Shown here piece by piece: positions 33,842 to 57,604 of a DNA stretch of 64,000 nucleotides (positions within the stretch are counted from its first letter, which is position 1; each line of letters starts with the position of its first letter). The stretch is from Stenocarpella maydis. Its lineage: Eukaryota > Ascomycota > Sordariomycetes > Diaporthales > Diaporthaceae. The notes below the pieces were generated by a model that had not been told where the DNA came from, did not search any database, and saw only the letters and a program-made list of their open reading frames with translations. The stretch lies in NCBI GenBank assembly GCA_002270565.1, contig NQMI01000002.1, positions 744,001 to 808,000 of the forward strand, written 5' to 3'. A program made the translations under genes and the position numbers.

Positions 33842-34735
33842 TAAGTTTTCGTCAATCAGCTGCGCCGCCCTCTCTCGACACGCAGCAGGAGTAAAGCCGG
33901 TGCCAACTTTGTTTGCCACAATGCGCCACTTCTCGTTTTCATAGTCCTGAAGAGCAGTGCGAAGCTTCAGATCCTGCGTGCAACAGACGGTGTTAGTATT
34001 ACTGACTCCAAGGCGCTGCACTGATGCCGCTTCGTCAAGGCAATTGAACCAAAAGACTGCGCAGACACGAGACGAATAGGAACTCGAACTTACCGTCTCG
34101 TCCGTCCATTGCGTGGTCTTCGCCTTGAGCTTTGTACAGTACCGGACTTGAAGGGTACCGCTGGAGCGGCCGGGAAAGAAATCAGCGATTTGCTTCCACG
34201 TTAGGCTCTTGTTTTCCTTCAAGTCTATGAGCAGCTGATCGTCCTCGGGCGTGAACTTGAGTTTCGGTCCTCTTGGCCTCGGTGCTGGTTCTGGCATTCC
34301 CTCTTGTCCCACAACGCTAGGCACACCCCCTCCTAAATTCTCGTCGCGGCGCATCAGCTTTGAAGGCGGTCCCGTGTCTGGGAGGCGGTGGTGATGATGG
34401 GTCGGATGGGATGACCCTCCCGCAGCTTGGGCATACGCTGCACCAAGAGGAGTCTGCTGCATCGAATCCATGTCCCCCTGTTCTAATTCCGGCAAGCCAT
34501 GGACCGATAAGTCAAGGTCGTCCGGCCTGGACCGCTTGATGCCCGGGCTTGGGCCTGGGGCCATGGATGGATAGAGAGGAGCAACTACTGAGTGGGGCGA
34601 CGGGCCGGGCCCACCGAAATGCGAAGGCCCAGGATAGGACTGCCGATGCGCTCCTGGGTGTCCGCCTAACTGCCCCGGGTCTATAAGGACCGGGAGCGGC
34701 CGGTGTGCGGCCGGGTGGTGATGCTGATGCTGCTG

Positions 34736-34777
<42 letters not shown>

Positions 34778-35349
34778 ATGCTGCATGGTCGTGTAGTGCG
34801 ACTCGGTTGGACTCTCATGAAGAATCGACGGCCCCGTGTGATGGATAGAGGACCGGTGATGCTGTGAGCTGTAGCCATGTGGCTGTTGGCTCTGGTCGCC
34901 CGGATGCGAGTCCTGTGGTGAGTAGTCGACATTGTAGTCCCCTCCTATTCGGTAGTTGCCCGCCAGCGTGTTCCCGTCGCATGGGGTCCGCCAGAGCGAA
35001 CCGCCCTGGCCGGGAGCCGGAATCTGGATGGAAAGAATTTGACTGACTGGAGCCCCGTAGGGCTGCCTCGGGTAATTTGGTGGAGGGCCCGTTGCTTAGT
35101 AGGCGTGGACCACGCCTCGTCGTCGATAGTGCACTCCGCGGACAGTGCAGTTGTTGCGCCGTTGCTGGTAGGTGAGCAACCGAGTTCATATATCGAGGGC
35201 ACGGTTGCGGAGGAGGAGGAGGAGTGGCGGCGTTCACCGGGTAGTACGTTGCGAGCCACAAATCGGAAAATTGACGTGGTCGGCTATTAGAGCTTTCTTG
35301 GAGTCTGGCGTCAGATACCTCGGCGGTAGTGGAAGTGACTCGATGGCAT
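33839..35349 (-). CDS. Glutamine-rich tandem SANT/Myb-domain protein
   Basis: Putative nuclear DNA-binding regulator conserved in filamentous ascomycetes; targets unknown. The solid part is minus 35094-34094 joined to 33973-33839. It is Pro/His/Gln/Ser-rich at the start (QPYGAPVSQILSIQIPAP, SLWRTP), then a poly-Gln/His run (34723-34786), a KRSRPDD basic patch and a first SANT repeat (PKLKFTPEDDQLLIDLKENK, LTWKQIADFFPGRSSGTLQVRY). After the intron comes the second repeat (LKLRTALQDYENEKWRIVANKV, FTPAACRERAAQLIDENL). The intron (34093-33974) is 120 nt, in frame and stop-free. The N-terminus is provisional: one model starts at ATG 35349 (exon 35349-35319, donor GTATCT) and joins 35094 through an AAG acceptor, giving 388 aa. 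The next in-frame ATG is at 34786, but coding-like sequence extends above it. The stop TAG (33841-33839) has a leaky context; see the extension entry. Confidence 0.75.
34723..34786 (-). repeat. CAG/CAC codon repeat encoding poly-Gln/His
   Basis: On the plus strand this reads (CTG)n with CTGATG interruptions. It encodes about 13 Gln in a row, then a Gln/His mix. Confidence 0.9.
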
Positions 35350-38300
35350 CCCTCAACAGCTCACATCCACCAGACCAACATCCTTCAGCGAGACTGTCTG
35401 GGGTTTTTCCAGCGAGGGTGTGGCACTTGTACGCGGAGGCGGCAAAAATAAAATAAATAAAAAAACGGCAGGCTGGGAACAGATGATAATAGGAACGTTG
35501 TTGTCGTCTGATGTTTGGTGTCGTGTGGAAGGGTAAAAGTCTAGCAAGGCGTGGATGCCGAGGGGAGGTACCTTCTTTAAGTCGCTCTGCTGCAGGCCAA
35601 CAACAGAGCAGACATGCGGTCGGCCAGCCATGTGCGAAACAGGTACTGTTCCTGAGATGGTGCGGAGACCTTGATTTACCTCTACTGAGCAGGGACGGTA
35701 GCATAATTTGGGGATCTTATGCCATGGCCTTACCCACTGGGTATGGAAACGAGACCCCGGCATCGAGGCGTGATGCAACGGGAATACAACGGTACTTGGT
35801 CGACAGGCTCCAATACTGATGGACAGGGGCCCCCTTCGGTCGATGTCCCCCCAGCACACTAGGCCCAAACAAGGGGAGGGTGGCATTGTGGTGGCATTGT
35901 GGTGGCATGGGGTGGGAGGAGGTCCAGTGCCCTCACTCACGGTGAGGGCGTGAGGAGAGAGCCGCGGACAAAGGAGGCCAGCAGGGCGAGGATCAAGCTC
36001 CGGACAACGATCGGGCCTGCTTGGAGAAGCTGTGGCCGAGTGGAAAATGGCCCCCGGACCGGCCAGGGAGGCGAGAAGCCGACAGGGGACTCCGCTGCTC
36101 TCTGCTGTGCGTGGGAGGGGATGAACAACAGGGCGTGGAGGGAGGAGGTAGGTACTCGAGGGTACGGCGGAGGGCCCAAGGTACTTTGCCGGCACCCTGT
36201 TCCAAGGCGAAGCGGGGTCTCTGGTGATGGGAGAAACAGGGCAGCGGCGATTATGGAAGTCTGAGCTCCCGTTGTTCTGCCCCGGAGGATGGGGTATATT
36301 GCGGCTGGGGGCCCTATATCAGACATCAGAGAGGGCGCGGTTCTCAAACGCCATAGGACGAGGTGGACTGCAGGGCCGTAGCAACCGAAGAGTTAGTGAC
36401 CCAGATTGCCGAAGCGCAAATGTCAGGGAGCTGGCCGAGTCGAGGGTGACACGGGTCAGGTAGTTCGTGGCTCACAGCAGCCTTGATGTCGTTTCTGTGG
36501 GGATCTTGTCAATAGGGAAGCGCATGCGTCCTCGCAGCAGGAGCAACAAGCTTGCGTACTGACAAGACAGGCCCAAAATCTGCGCCGCACTGCCAGGTCC
36601 GCAATCTCCAGCTGCCGATGCCATAATAATGCACCGGACGAGACCGACAAAGCCAGGTGCGCGAGGAGACGACATGGCGAGTGGTCCTAGGGGCTGGGTA
36701 TGGAGCAGCTCGAAGGAATGGTGATCAAGGATGGGTCCCATCTTTCGGGTGGTCTAGGTTTAGTAAGTAAACCAGCCGCCGGCGAGAAGACAGATGATGG
36801 CGGACTGGCTGCACCAATTGACAGACTGCCAGGTCGTACAGAGCAGGACCCGCAGCATCTGAGCGTCGTTTCTCTGCGCAATATGGGATGGCACCGCGCT
36901 CGGTCGCACGGTATTCGTCCATACCCCCCCCCGTCTTGTGAAGGCGGTCCGTCCAGGACTTTTTGTGGTGTCAAGTAATGCCGGATTAGTGAGGAGACAT
37001 GTTTGTCAAGAGCTGCAAGCACCGCAGGGCTTATGCCTGCCTTGTAGAAAAGGCCGGTAAACCTTGTGGTTTCGGCTCTCGCAGCAGCAGCAAGGCATTG
37101 TGCAATGCCTCAGCGAAGCTCTGAGAGCTGTGGCCGAACTGCCCCGGGGGTCTCTTCTGAGCGCTGCAGGGGCATCGTCACCCCTGCCTGTCGGCGTCTC
37201 CAAAATTGCGCGACTCAATGCTGCCAGATCCGCAGTGGACAGTTTGATCCTCCATGGACCCATATCTCGAACAGCCGATGATGGGGGCGAGCTGGGGAGG
37301 CAGAGGATACTCGTTCGCGCGCTTACAGGCTTGGGATCGGCATTGGCGGTGCAGGCAGGGCATGCGGTGCAGGGCTCCTGGGCTCCTGGGCCTTTTGTGG
37401 CTCTTGGTGTGGCTCTCTGGTGGCTCGGCTCCAGCAGGGCGAGTGGGCGGGTGCGGCGAGGGCTGAGGCAAAGGAGATGTTTTGGGGCCAGAGGCAGGGA
37501 TCTGCATGAAGGAAACGCGTTTCACGGGACCTGGCAATTAAAAGCTGGATTATGCGGGAGGGCGACGAGGCAGGATCTGGATGTGGTCGGTTGGCTCTGG
37601 TTGTTCTGGAAGGCGAGGGCGAGCTTCTAGCGCGGGCCAGGGGGGGGGAGGGGCCGAGGCTGCGTGGCTGCGTGGCTAAGGAGCCTAGGCAAAGCACACA
37701 GGCCCACAGATACCGGCGTGCTGGATGATCACGGGCACTTCCGTCAGCGTTCGCATGACAAGATGGAAGATGAGGGCGGACGAACCATGGGATGCCCTCA
37801 AAAGGGGAAGCTGGTCCGGTATTGGCGTCTCAACAGCTGCCCCCTCGCCAGGACAGAGAGGGGGGGAGGTGGGTGGTCCCACACGACCCCAGATGGCCGG
37901 CCGGCCTGGCTGGTGGCTCCGGCAGTAGCCCTCTTTCTCTCTGCACTGCTCGTACCGAGACCGGTGAGGCTGGAGCGCGGCAGACGATGGTAAAAGGGGA
38001 GAGAGCCTTGTCAGGGAGTCTGTCAGGGAGCTGGGGACTGGGACTGGGACAGAGGCTGGGGCTTTGAGAGGGTTATGTTTCAGGAGAAGGATGAACGAGT
38101 GGATGGGTGAAGGAGTGGATGGGGCGCGACTTTGTTTGTGTCGTCCGAGCAGACAGCCAGGAATCCGGCCCAGCCAGCACGCAGTGCGTAGTGCGCACAC
38201 AGGCGAGTTGGCATGGGGAAATCGGGAAGCGGTTCCGTTTCGCGAGGCAAAGCAGCAACACCATGCCGTGCGTAGCTGCAGGCGTCTACGCGATGATGTG

Positions 38301-41300
38301 CATGACGCAGCCCGATGTGCATACCCACCGTATCTGCACGCACATGGGGGGGGGGGGATCTACGGGATTTGGCTCTTGCTATGACTGTACTGTACCGTAC
38401 CCAGGTAGATAGATATCCACGCCGTACCGGTCGCCTACGTACGGCATTCCCGCACCCAAGGGCAATGTATCTGAGGACACTGATTGTCAGACACATGTCG
38501 TATGTTGCCTTCCTCAGCCATTGTGTACTGACACTCGTCCTGAGGATCCAGCCCCCGTGCCGTCCACTGCCAGCCCCCCTGGGGCCATGCGACATCAACA
38601 CGGGCGCGCAACGCAGGCCTGCCCGTCGACGGGGTCCCGCCAGTCGATAGTTCGTCAATATTTCCCAACGCACCGGAATGCCAGGGCCCATGCTCCCAGC
38701 CCAAAGAGGGGCCCGGAAGAGCTGATCACCGATCACCCATGGCCAAAAATAGCCCCGCGCAGGGGGCAACGATGCATCATATCCCCAGCGTTCGACAAGT
38801 GCGTCACCCACTGCTGCTGTCCTCTTGCAACAGCAGCACGGCAGCACGGCAGGGTCTTCAGCCCTACGGGAGCGTCCCCGGGCCCATTGAGGATTGCCGC
38901 AGACCCCCCCCCCTCCGGCGCACCAGCCCACCTCATCCACCACCTAGGTCTGTCTGTCACAGTCACAGACTAGTGTATACTAGCGTAGAGACGCCGCCTG
39001 GCGATAGCATCGTCAACCTGCCACGGCGCAGAAGCGCGAGAGAAGGCAAGGCGGCGGGGCCTCGTGGCAACCTTCCCGCACGGGCTGGTCCCCGCCGTCT
39101 CAGTCACCCTCTCGCCCACCGCACTGCTTACCGACCTGCGCCGCCGTTCTGACACACATGCACCAGCGCATCAAACACTATAACAAATACTCTGCAGATC
39201 ATCCGGCATGGTCCAGCCATGCTTGCTCACAGCGCAGGCGCCGCCGCCGACAACGGGGCGAGGCCCACCAGGACGTCACCTAGTCAATTCCCCGGTGCCC
39301 CCGTCCCAGTGCGACAATATCCACTCAGCTCCCAGATCCCCAGCATGGGCCGGCCACGAGACAAGAATCTGCCGCCGGGAATCGGCGTTTAACCCGTGCC
39401 CGATCCTCATCAGATCCGACTCCCAACAGCCTCGCTGGGCTGGCCTGCAACAGCTCATATCTCGGGCTGGCTCTCTCGGACGTGGAGAATCACACAATTC
39501 GCCCGGCCGGCGCGAGGCTTGACCCAGCTGGCCGCGATATGACCCAAGCACCTCGTGGGCCACTAAGCTCAAGCCTCCAGGCAGGAACGCCTGCTCCCCG
39601 GAGCTTGCATCTGAACCCAGCGAGCCGCCCGGGAACTGAGCCGCACCCTTCCTGTCGGGTCCCGAGATCAGCTGTCGTTCGCATTGGTCTGTAAGCAACG
39701 AGGAGTCTCTGTGCCGCCGAAACTCCGGCTGCTCCTCAGCTGAGCCGGGGCGTCCATGACGTGCCCTGGTTGTCACCCACACCTCGGCAGCGCCCAGATC
39801 ATTCCAGACCGGAGCGAATCGAGAATCATCTGCCCATATCGCAGGTTTGGCGAGACAAGATTTGCCTGCGAAACCACCCAAGTCCTCTTGACACGCACGT
39901 GGGGGCAGGAGCCGTGACGCTGCCCGGCGGCTAAGGTTGCCCTTTTCAGAATGTCGTGCACCGACGTCGCGGAAACAGCCCCCTGAACGAGCACATGGTT
40001 GCGATCTTACCATGCTACCACCTGCACTGGGTAGTGTAAGGGTTGGCGACTTTTCCTTCTAGAAGCCAGATCAGATTTGAGACATATCAGTCAGAAGTCC
40101 CGATCCGAGGATCGCTACCAGAGACTGCTGACGGCCAGGGCAAGGATATTCAGGCACCGGGGCAGCGGGGCCGACGACAGAATAGGCTTTCCAATCTGAC
40201 CGAGGCGCCGAGATGCAACCATGTTCCAGTGTGCTTTCTGCCATGTACGGACTACGTGGCAGGCAGCGCGGCAAGCGCGTGGCGGCTAGGGGAGCACGGC
40301 AACCACGGTGTGTGCTGCATCGCCTGGCCTGGGCTGCCAGGTGCGGCATCATCTCGATGGCCTCCAAGTCACCGTCGCTGCTGCTGCTGCCGCCGCCACC
40401 ATCGCGAACGCCACTGCCCCAGCACACCATCAAGTGTACAAATTACGCGGCAGGCAATGTAATCAAAGATGATCGGTAGATGTGGATTTGAGCCGCTGAG
40501 TGCGGCCGCAACCGCACCCTAAACTGCACCCTGGTCAGGTACTCAGTCTGGTACTTGGTGTACCTGGGAGAGGGGGTTCGCGGCGGCTGGAGTCGTGGGG
40601 AAATTTTGTCGACGATCACTTTCATCCTTGTCTACACGACGCCCACGCGCTCCTAAATATGTACTTGCGTATGACGCACGCCGGGACGTGCGCACGTAAA
40701 CGCCCATCCCGACGACGCCGCAGCCGGTACCGACATTCAGGCACCTTTGGTATCCGGTCCCTAGCCCAGCCCTGTGGCGACTGAGTGAACGCGAGGTCGC
40801 AGCGGCACGCACGGGTTGGACAAGCTGACAAGGCGATGCCTACCTCTCACACTGCACGCACCGTGTCCCCCCCCCCCACACCCTCCACCCCGTTTTAGGT
40901 TCAGCCGCAGAGGACAAAGCCGTTGCGGCTAACCCAGGAATTCGTCTACGCTGTCCTTGGGGAGGGGTGAGGAGAGGGTTTAGACGCCAAAAATAAGGGC
41001 AACCCCCCCTGCCGCTGATCTTGGGCTGTAACCACGACTTGCGACTGGACAGCCATCAATTACAAATCTCGAGGTAATGGGAGCTAAGTCCTGACAGCTC
41101 CCACCAGCTAAGCTACAGACGAATGCTTGACCCTGAGCCTGCAACGTTGTCCTCCCGGGAATAGCAGCAGAAACCCCGACGAGCTACAGGAGGCACACAG
41201 CCATGCTAGCCGGATGAGGCATCGTCGACGTCGACCATCATCCTCTTATCCCGACGAGCTAGAACAGTCTACTGGAGACCAGGCGTCCTGCCTGCCTGCT

Positions 41301-42774
41301 CCTTATTAGCGAGCTAGGACCCTAACCACCCTAGTGTAGGTGCCGCACCGCACACACATGTGCAACCCGCTCGTCCACAGAACAAACAGCAGCAGAAAAC
41401 CGCCCGGCGAGGGCATTGATGCATGAAGCTCTGCAATTTCAAACCGGCCACGACCAATGATTACATACGCCAGATGGCCTCCCTCTGGGGAGAGCTCACC
41501 CTGCTGCCCGTCAGATCTGCCCCTCCCCCCCTCCTACCCCCGGGGCCATCCGGCTCAAACCTGCGCCTGGCCGCACCTCCCGATCCACACCGGCAAGTAA
41601 ATCGCCTCCTCGACGGTATACCCGCCTCCCCCGTCGCCTGACAGAGACCCAGAACAGGGTGACAGGTCAGAACGGCGCGCCAGGCGGCAGCAAAGGCTAC
41701 AGGGCAGAATGGAGACACCGAGTCCGAGCGCCAGACAAGCCCTCCCCGCCCCCTCCCCCCCTCGAGGCCCTCAAGGAGAAGCAAGATTAGGCAATAAACA
41801 AGGTAAAAAAAGACAAAGCACAATCTTAAGAGACGGGTTCAAGACACGGAACCCCGTGTGGGGCGCAACGGGCAGCCGGGACGCACGTGCCCGACACACA
41901 ACACGCACCAACACGCACGCACACGCACACACCCTCCAAACTTGGCTGGCAGCTGGCTGTGTGTCCCGAACAGGAACCGGAAAGCTCAATGCGTCGCGCC
42001 GTTCGCTTATGTCTTGTTCCTGTGGGATCGTCGCCAAAAAAGAGCCCCCGCGCCACGCCAATGCAGGTACAAGCACATACATATGTGCGTACATACGTAC
42101 TCGCACTCCGAGAAAGCTCGTCCTTTTAGACTACCCACGTATGGCGCGCCCGGTGCCGAGGTTCATGCCAAGGGGGGAGGGGGGGCGGCCATGCACCGGG
42201 GTGCAAACCATCAAGAACGGCACTATTGCTTCTACGGCTGTAAGATGAGAATGGTCAGGGCAGGATCGAATTGTTTCCATGGCTGTGTTGCAGGCTTCTT
42301 GCTTTTTTCCTTTTCCCGACTGATGTCACAATCCCATACTACATCTTTCTACAGTACAATCTCGGCTCTTGCTTCCCTTTCCTCGGCGTAAAGTGTCACC
42401 AAAAAAGGAAAGGAAAAACACTGCCTCGCCGATGCCCCTCGGAAACGCCGCGTCACCAACAAGCAACCCCTATTACCAGAGAGTGAACCTCGTAGCCCAT
42501 GCTCCGGAATCTAGCTTCCAGGACCGTGGGCTCAATCCTCGTAAACGTGTCTTCTCGTCTTGGAACCACCCTCCAAATTTGCGGGCGCGGTGGAGCCTCC
42601 ATCTCCGCGTCTCTACTCCGAAGGGCGATCCAAGGCTTTGGGAATCATTCTCTCCATCCATTGTCGCACCCGGGGCGCGGTGCCGTGGAGAGCCGATATT
42701 CCGAGCCACTCCTGATTCGCTCAGATGTGCCCCTGGACAATGGAAAGCCCAAAAGCCGGCATCCGCCCGCTCGC
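35350..42774. other. 7.4-kb gene desert upstream of the SANT gene
   Basis: No gene supported on either strand; the longest open frames (minus 38080-38943, minus 39276-40013) show no motif and low-complexity Arg/Pro/Gly content. Contents include a G run at about 38346-38357, a C run near 40868-40877, CA-rich DNA (41880-41935) and ACAT/GTAC-type short repeats (42070-42105). The left part is probably promoter or 5' UTR of the SANT gene; the right end is the PRP8 3' UTR. Confidence 0.5.
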
Positions 42775-53658
<10,884 letters not shown>

Positions 53659-54490
53659 GTCGAAATGACCAAGCCGCGGATGCCAGCGTCGGGGTGGGCT
53701 CGAAAAGACTCAGACTCGCGTGTGTTCGCGGTCCGCGGTCGCGAACGCGGGACAGGTTTCACCTATGCGCGTGACTTTAGCAGTGGATTCGGAGACAGTC
53801 GTATTGGCGTGATGGTTCGTACAGCCGCCTGTAAGGAACTGCATTCATTGATGGTCCGCCTGCGACGACCAGAGCTCAGTTGCTGATGGGGTGGTGAGGG
53901 TGTCGCGGCGGGATCGCTGTAGCTAGATAGAACTCAACGGCGGCTGTCGTTGAAGAGGCGATAAAAAAGTTCCCGCCCGAAATGTACACTATGCTGTAGC
54001 TCCAAGATGGAGCACGGGCCAAGCCTTGCCACAGGATGGGTCCCTTCTCCCCTAAACCCTGTCACTTCCAAGCAGTGACTGCACTACAAACCTACTCACT
54101 CACTCTGTTCTGCTGGCTTCACCCGGTAGAAATGAACCCCACCCCGAGAGCACTTTTGCCCAAGGGCTGGTCAAGAATCTACCCAGCTGACGTGACGAAG
54201 ACCAAATTACCCATCGAGATCATTTTAGAGGCAAAAAACCCGAGTGAGTCACATATTGGCGGCGAAACACATTGACAGCTGGCCTCGGCCGTCATTCACC
54301 AGGCTGCCGGCCCGTCTTTTTTCCCCCACTTCTTCAAAGGACTACCTGGAAAATTCATCTTCTCACGCTTCAGGGACCCCTCCATCAGTACATACTGACA
54401 ACCCGCGAAGCGACTCGGCTGCACCCCATCAAATTCGTCGATACTCCCCACCTACGGACCATCGATCGAATCAGTCAGCAATCGGACACC
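53659..54490. promoter_or_regulatory. Divergent promoter, prp8 / nip1
   Basis: 832 bp between the two start codons; it must hold both promoters and leaders. An A-rich box (GATAAAAAAG) is at 53960-53969. Short ATG-less or stop-broken frames only. No specific factor sites are claimed. Confidence 0.6.
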
Positions 54491-57148
54491 ATGTCTCGCT
54501 TTTTCCGCGGCGGTAACGACAGCTCCTCCGAGAGCAGCTCCGACGAGGAGGACCTTTACGAGTCCGAGGAGGAGGAACAGCAGGAGCAGCAGGACGAGTC
54601 CGAAGAGGAGGACGAGGAGGACGAGGACGAGGATGCATCCGACGCTGAGTCCAGCGACAGCGATGCAGGAAAAGCCAAAGGTGCCTCTCGTTTCTTGGAG
54701 GGATGGTCCGAGAGCGAAGAGAGCGACACAGAGCAGACGACGAAGGTCAAGTCCGCCAAGGACAAGCGACACGACGAGCTCGAAGCCACAATCACCGCCA
54801 TCACAAACGCCCAGAAGATCAACGATTGGAACATCATTTCCAATGGTACGTGCTTTGAGTCGCTCGGATCCTCCGCGCGCATCACCCCGCTTGTCATGCC
54901 ATGCTAATCGGCCGCAGAGTTCGACAAGCTCAACCGCCAGGCTGAGAAGCTCAAGGTGGCCGGAAAGAGCCCTAAGCCTTACGTGAAATGCATCGCCGAG
55001 CTCGAGGACTATCTAAACGAGTCCATCGCGAAGCAGAAGGTCACCCCCAAGAAGATGAGCAAGCAGAACGCCCAGGGTCTCAACGCCGTCAAGCAAAAGA
55101 TCAAGAAGACAAATAAGGAGTACGAGAGCCAGATCAAGGAGTACAGGGAGGATAAGGATGGATACCTGTGGGAGTCCGAGGAGGAGGAGCCGGCGCCCAA
55201 GCCCAAGAAGGTCCGACTTGCCGACGCTTTCACCGCATCCACTGACGATGTCGACGACGAGGGCTTCGCGACAGTCGGAAAAGGAGGCAAGACTCTTGTG
55301 TTCACACCTGAGAGCATCCTGAAGCACCTGCGCACGATTATGGAGTCTCGTGGCAAGAAGAACACCGACAAGGTCGAGCAGATCAAGATTATGGAGAAGC
55401 TCAACGAGATTGCCAACACGCCCTACCAGCGAATTCGCGTCCTCCTCACACTCGTGTCCACCCGTTTCGATCTCGGCTCTGGTGCGACTACGTCCATGCC
55501 GCTGGACCACTGGAAGGCGGCTGAGAAGGAGATCGGTCAGCTGCTGACGACCTTGGACGAGAACCGCGACTATGTCGTGATTGAGAACGCGGAGGAGTGG
55601 GAGGATGACGAGAAGCCCCCAACCCTGGAGCAGGACCAGAAGTATATCAAGGTACCCGGCAGCATCGTGTCCTATATTGAGCGCCTCGACGATGAGATGA
55701 CGAGGTCTCTGCAAAGCATTGACCCTCACACTTCGGAGTATATCGAACGACTGACGGATGCGGCTGCATTGTATAACCTCATCTTCCGCGCGCTCATGTA
55801 TTACGAACGGCTGCAGAAGGATGAGGCCCTGGCGATTGACCAAGATAACATCAACCGACTCGTCAGCCGTCGTCTCGAGCACGTTTACTTCAAACCCGCA
55901 CAGGTGGTCAAGACCCTCGAGGAGAACTCCTGGAAGTCCGTTGGTGCGGATGTCGATTCGTCCATCACACCGCGGGCCAAGACTGTTGAGGCTGTGGATC
56001 TCGTCAACGTCCTCAGCACCTACCTCTTCGCCAACAGCGAGGGCATCCACCGAGCACGTGCCATGCTCTGCCAGATTTACTTCCTCGCACTTCACGACGA
56101 CTACTACAAGGCTCGCGATATGATGCTCATGTCCCACTTGCAAGAGACCATCAGCAGCTTCAATGTGTCGACACAGATCTTGTTCAACCGCACGCTTGTC
56201 CAAGTGGGACTCTGTGCGTTCCGCAAGGGCCTCGTCTACGATGCCCAAAACACGCTCCAAGAGATCTGTGGGAGTGGCCGGCAAAAGGAGCTCTTGGCTC
56301 AAGGCGTCATGATCCAGCGATATAGCCAGGTCACGCCAGAGCAAGAGAGACTGGAGAGACAACGACAGCTGCCTTTCCACCTTCACATAAACCTGGAGCT
56401 CCTCGAGTGTGTGTACCTCACCTGCAGCATGCTCCTGGAGATTCCACTTCTGGCTCAGATCGGCTCTTCGCCCGACATTAAGAAGCGAGTGATTAGCAAG
56501 ACCTACCGCCGCATGTTGGAGTACCACGAGCGACAGATTTTCACCGGCCCCCCAGAGAACACTAGGGACCATGTCATGCAAGCCTCCAAGGCACTGGCTG
56601 CTGGCGAGTGGAAGAAGGCGACCGAGTTCATCCACGCCATTAAGATCTGGGAGCTGATGCCCGACACCGACAGCATCAAGGAGATGCTCGCTAAGCAGAT
56701 CCAGGAGGAGGGCCTGCGGACATACCTGTTCACGTACGCACCCTTCTACGATACGCTGGCCATCGAGACACTCAGCAGCATGTTCGAGCTGGATGCGACC
56801 AAGACGGCTGCTATCGTGAGCAAGATGATCAGCCACGAGGAGCTTGCCGCCGCTCTGGACCAGGTCACGAAGACAGTCATCTTCCGCAAGGGCGTCGAGC
56901 TCAGCAGGCTCCAAAGCTTGGCCCTCGCCCTGTCCGACAAGGCCAGTGCCCTCATGGAGTCGAACGAGAGGACGCTGGAGCACCGCACACAGGGCACAGC
57001 CAACGCGTTCGAGAGGACGACGCGACACGGCGGTCGCGGAGGCCGTGGTGGGCGGGGTGGTGGTCGCGGGGGCCGAGGCGGAGCAAAAACAGATGGACCA
57101 AGGCAAACTCAAGGCTTCACAGGTGGCGCCCTGGGAGTCCGTGGTTAG
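54491..57148 (+). CDS. nip1: Translation initiation factor eIF3 subunit c (Nip1)
   Basis: Core PCI subunit of eIF3, which binds the 40S ribosome and recruits eIF1, eIF5 and the ternary complex; cytoplasmic. Exons 54491-54845 and 54918-57148 (861 aa) joined by a 72-nt intron in phase 1. The N-terminus starts MSRFF and continues into a Ser/Asp/Glu-rich stretch (to about 80) that in yeast contacts eIF1/eIF5. [37 protein letters not shown] and [12 protein letters not shown] follow as in eIF3c. The central helical repeat region contains [20 protein letters not shown] and [19 protein letters not shown]. The PCI domain is at about 600-790 ([37 protein letters not shown]). An Arg-Gly-rich tail (RGGRGG repeats) ends the protein, as in other filamentous fungi, and may bind RNA. 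A 699-codon antisense open frame is a codon-bias shadow. Confidence 0.95.
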
Positions 57149-57604
57149 GAGGTCGATGTGTTCTGCTCTGGGTGACTTATTTTATTCGGCCTTAATTGCA
57201 TGGTACCGGTACTGCTTGTATGAATGAGTTGAAAAGGGGATAGGCAGCAGACTCGCGTCAGTAGAAATAGCGAGCTTAGACGGCTGGAATTGATGACTTG
57301 AGATTTACGAGACGAATCCTCTTATTGCAGAAATCTGGGTGAATTCCAGGGCATGGTCAGAGAAGCCTCAGCTAAGCCCTCGATTTATGACACTGCTTTG
57401 GCATTTGGTCCATGATGGAGGAGTAGATGAATTAGATAGTACTTACATGTGGCTGTACACTGTACGGAGTACTCTGTCTGTCTTGGGTCCTCAGCGGTTG
57501 TGATTAGATAAGACCCTCCACTAGCGGGTGGCAGCTTCAAATTTATTAGAGCTTCTGGAACGCGACCACAGTACCGAACTGTCCTCGGCGCAGAGACACC
57601 CACG
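57149..57604. other. Intergenic
   Basis: nip1 3' UTR and promoter of the mitochondrial L15 gene. No other feature seen. Confidence 0.6.

Noticed and set aside
35095..35318. Pro-rich reading frame upstream of the SANT exon as its N-terminus
   Set aside because: It is in a different frame from QPYGAPVSQ, lacks an ATG at its start and has no good donor to join; treated as a probable intron in a provisional model.
37064..37630. 188-codon plus-strand frame
   Set aside because: Looks protein-like only through repeated CTG/GCT triplets; no family match.
38080..38943. 287-codon minus-strand frame
   Set aside because: Low-complexity Arg/Gly/Cys content and no similarity I can recognise.
39276..40013. 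245-codon minus-strand frame in the desert
   Set aside because: No domain or consistent codon bias, no introns or neighbours supporting it; probably chance in GC-rich DNA.
55013..57112. 699-codon open frame antisense to nip1
   Set aside because: It mirrors a GC-rich coding strand, has no ATG-based family match, and the sense frame is a clear eIF3c; a codon-bias shadow.
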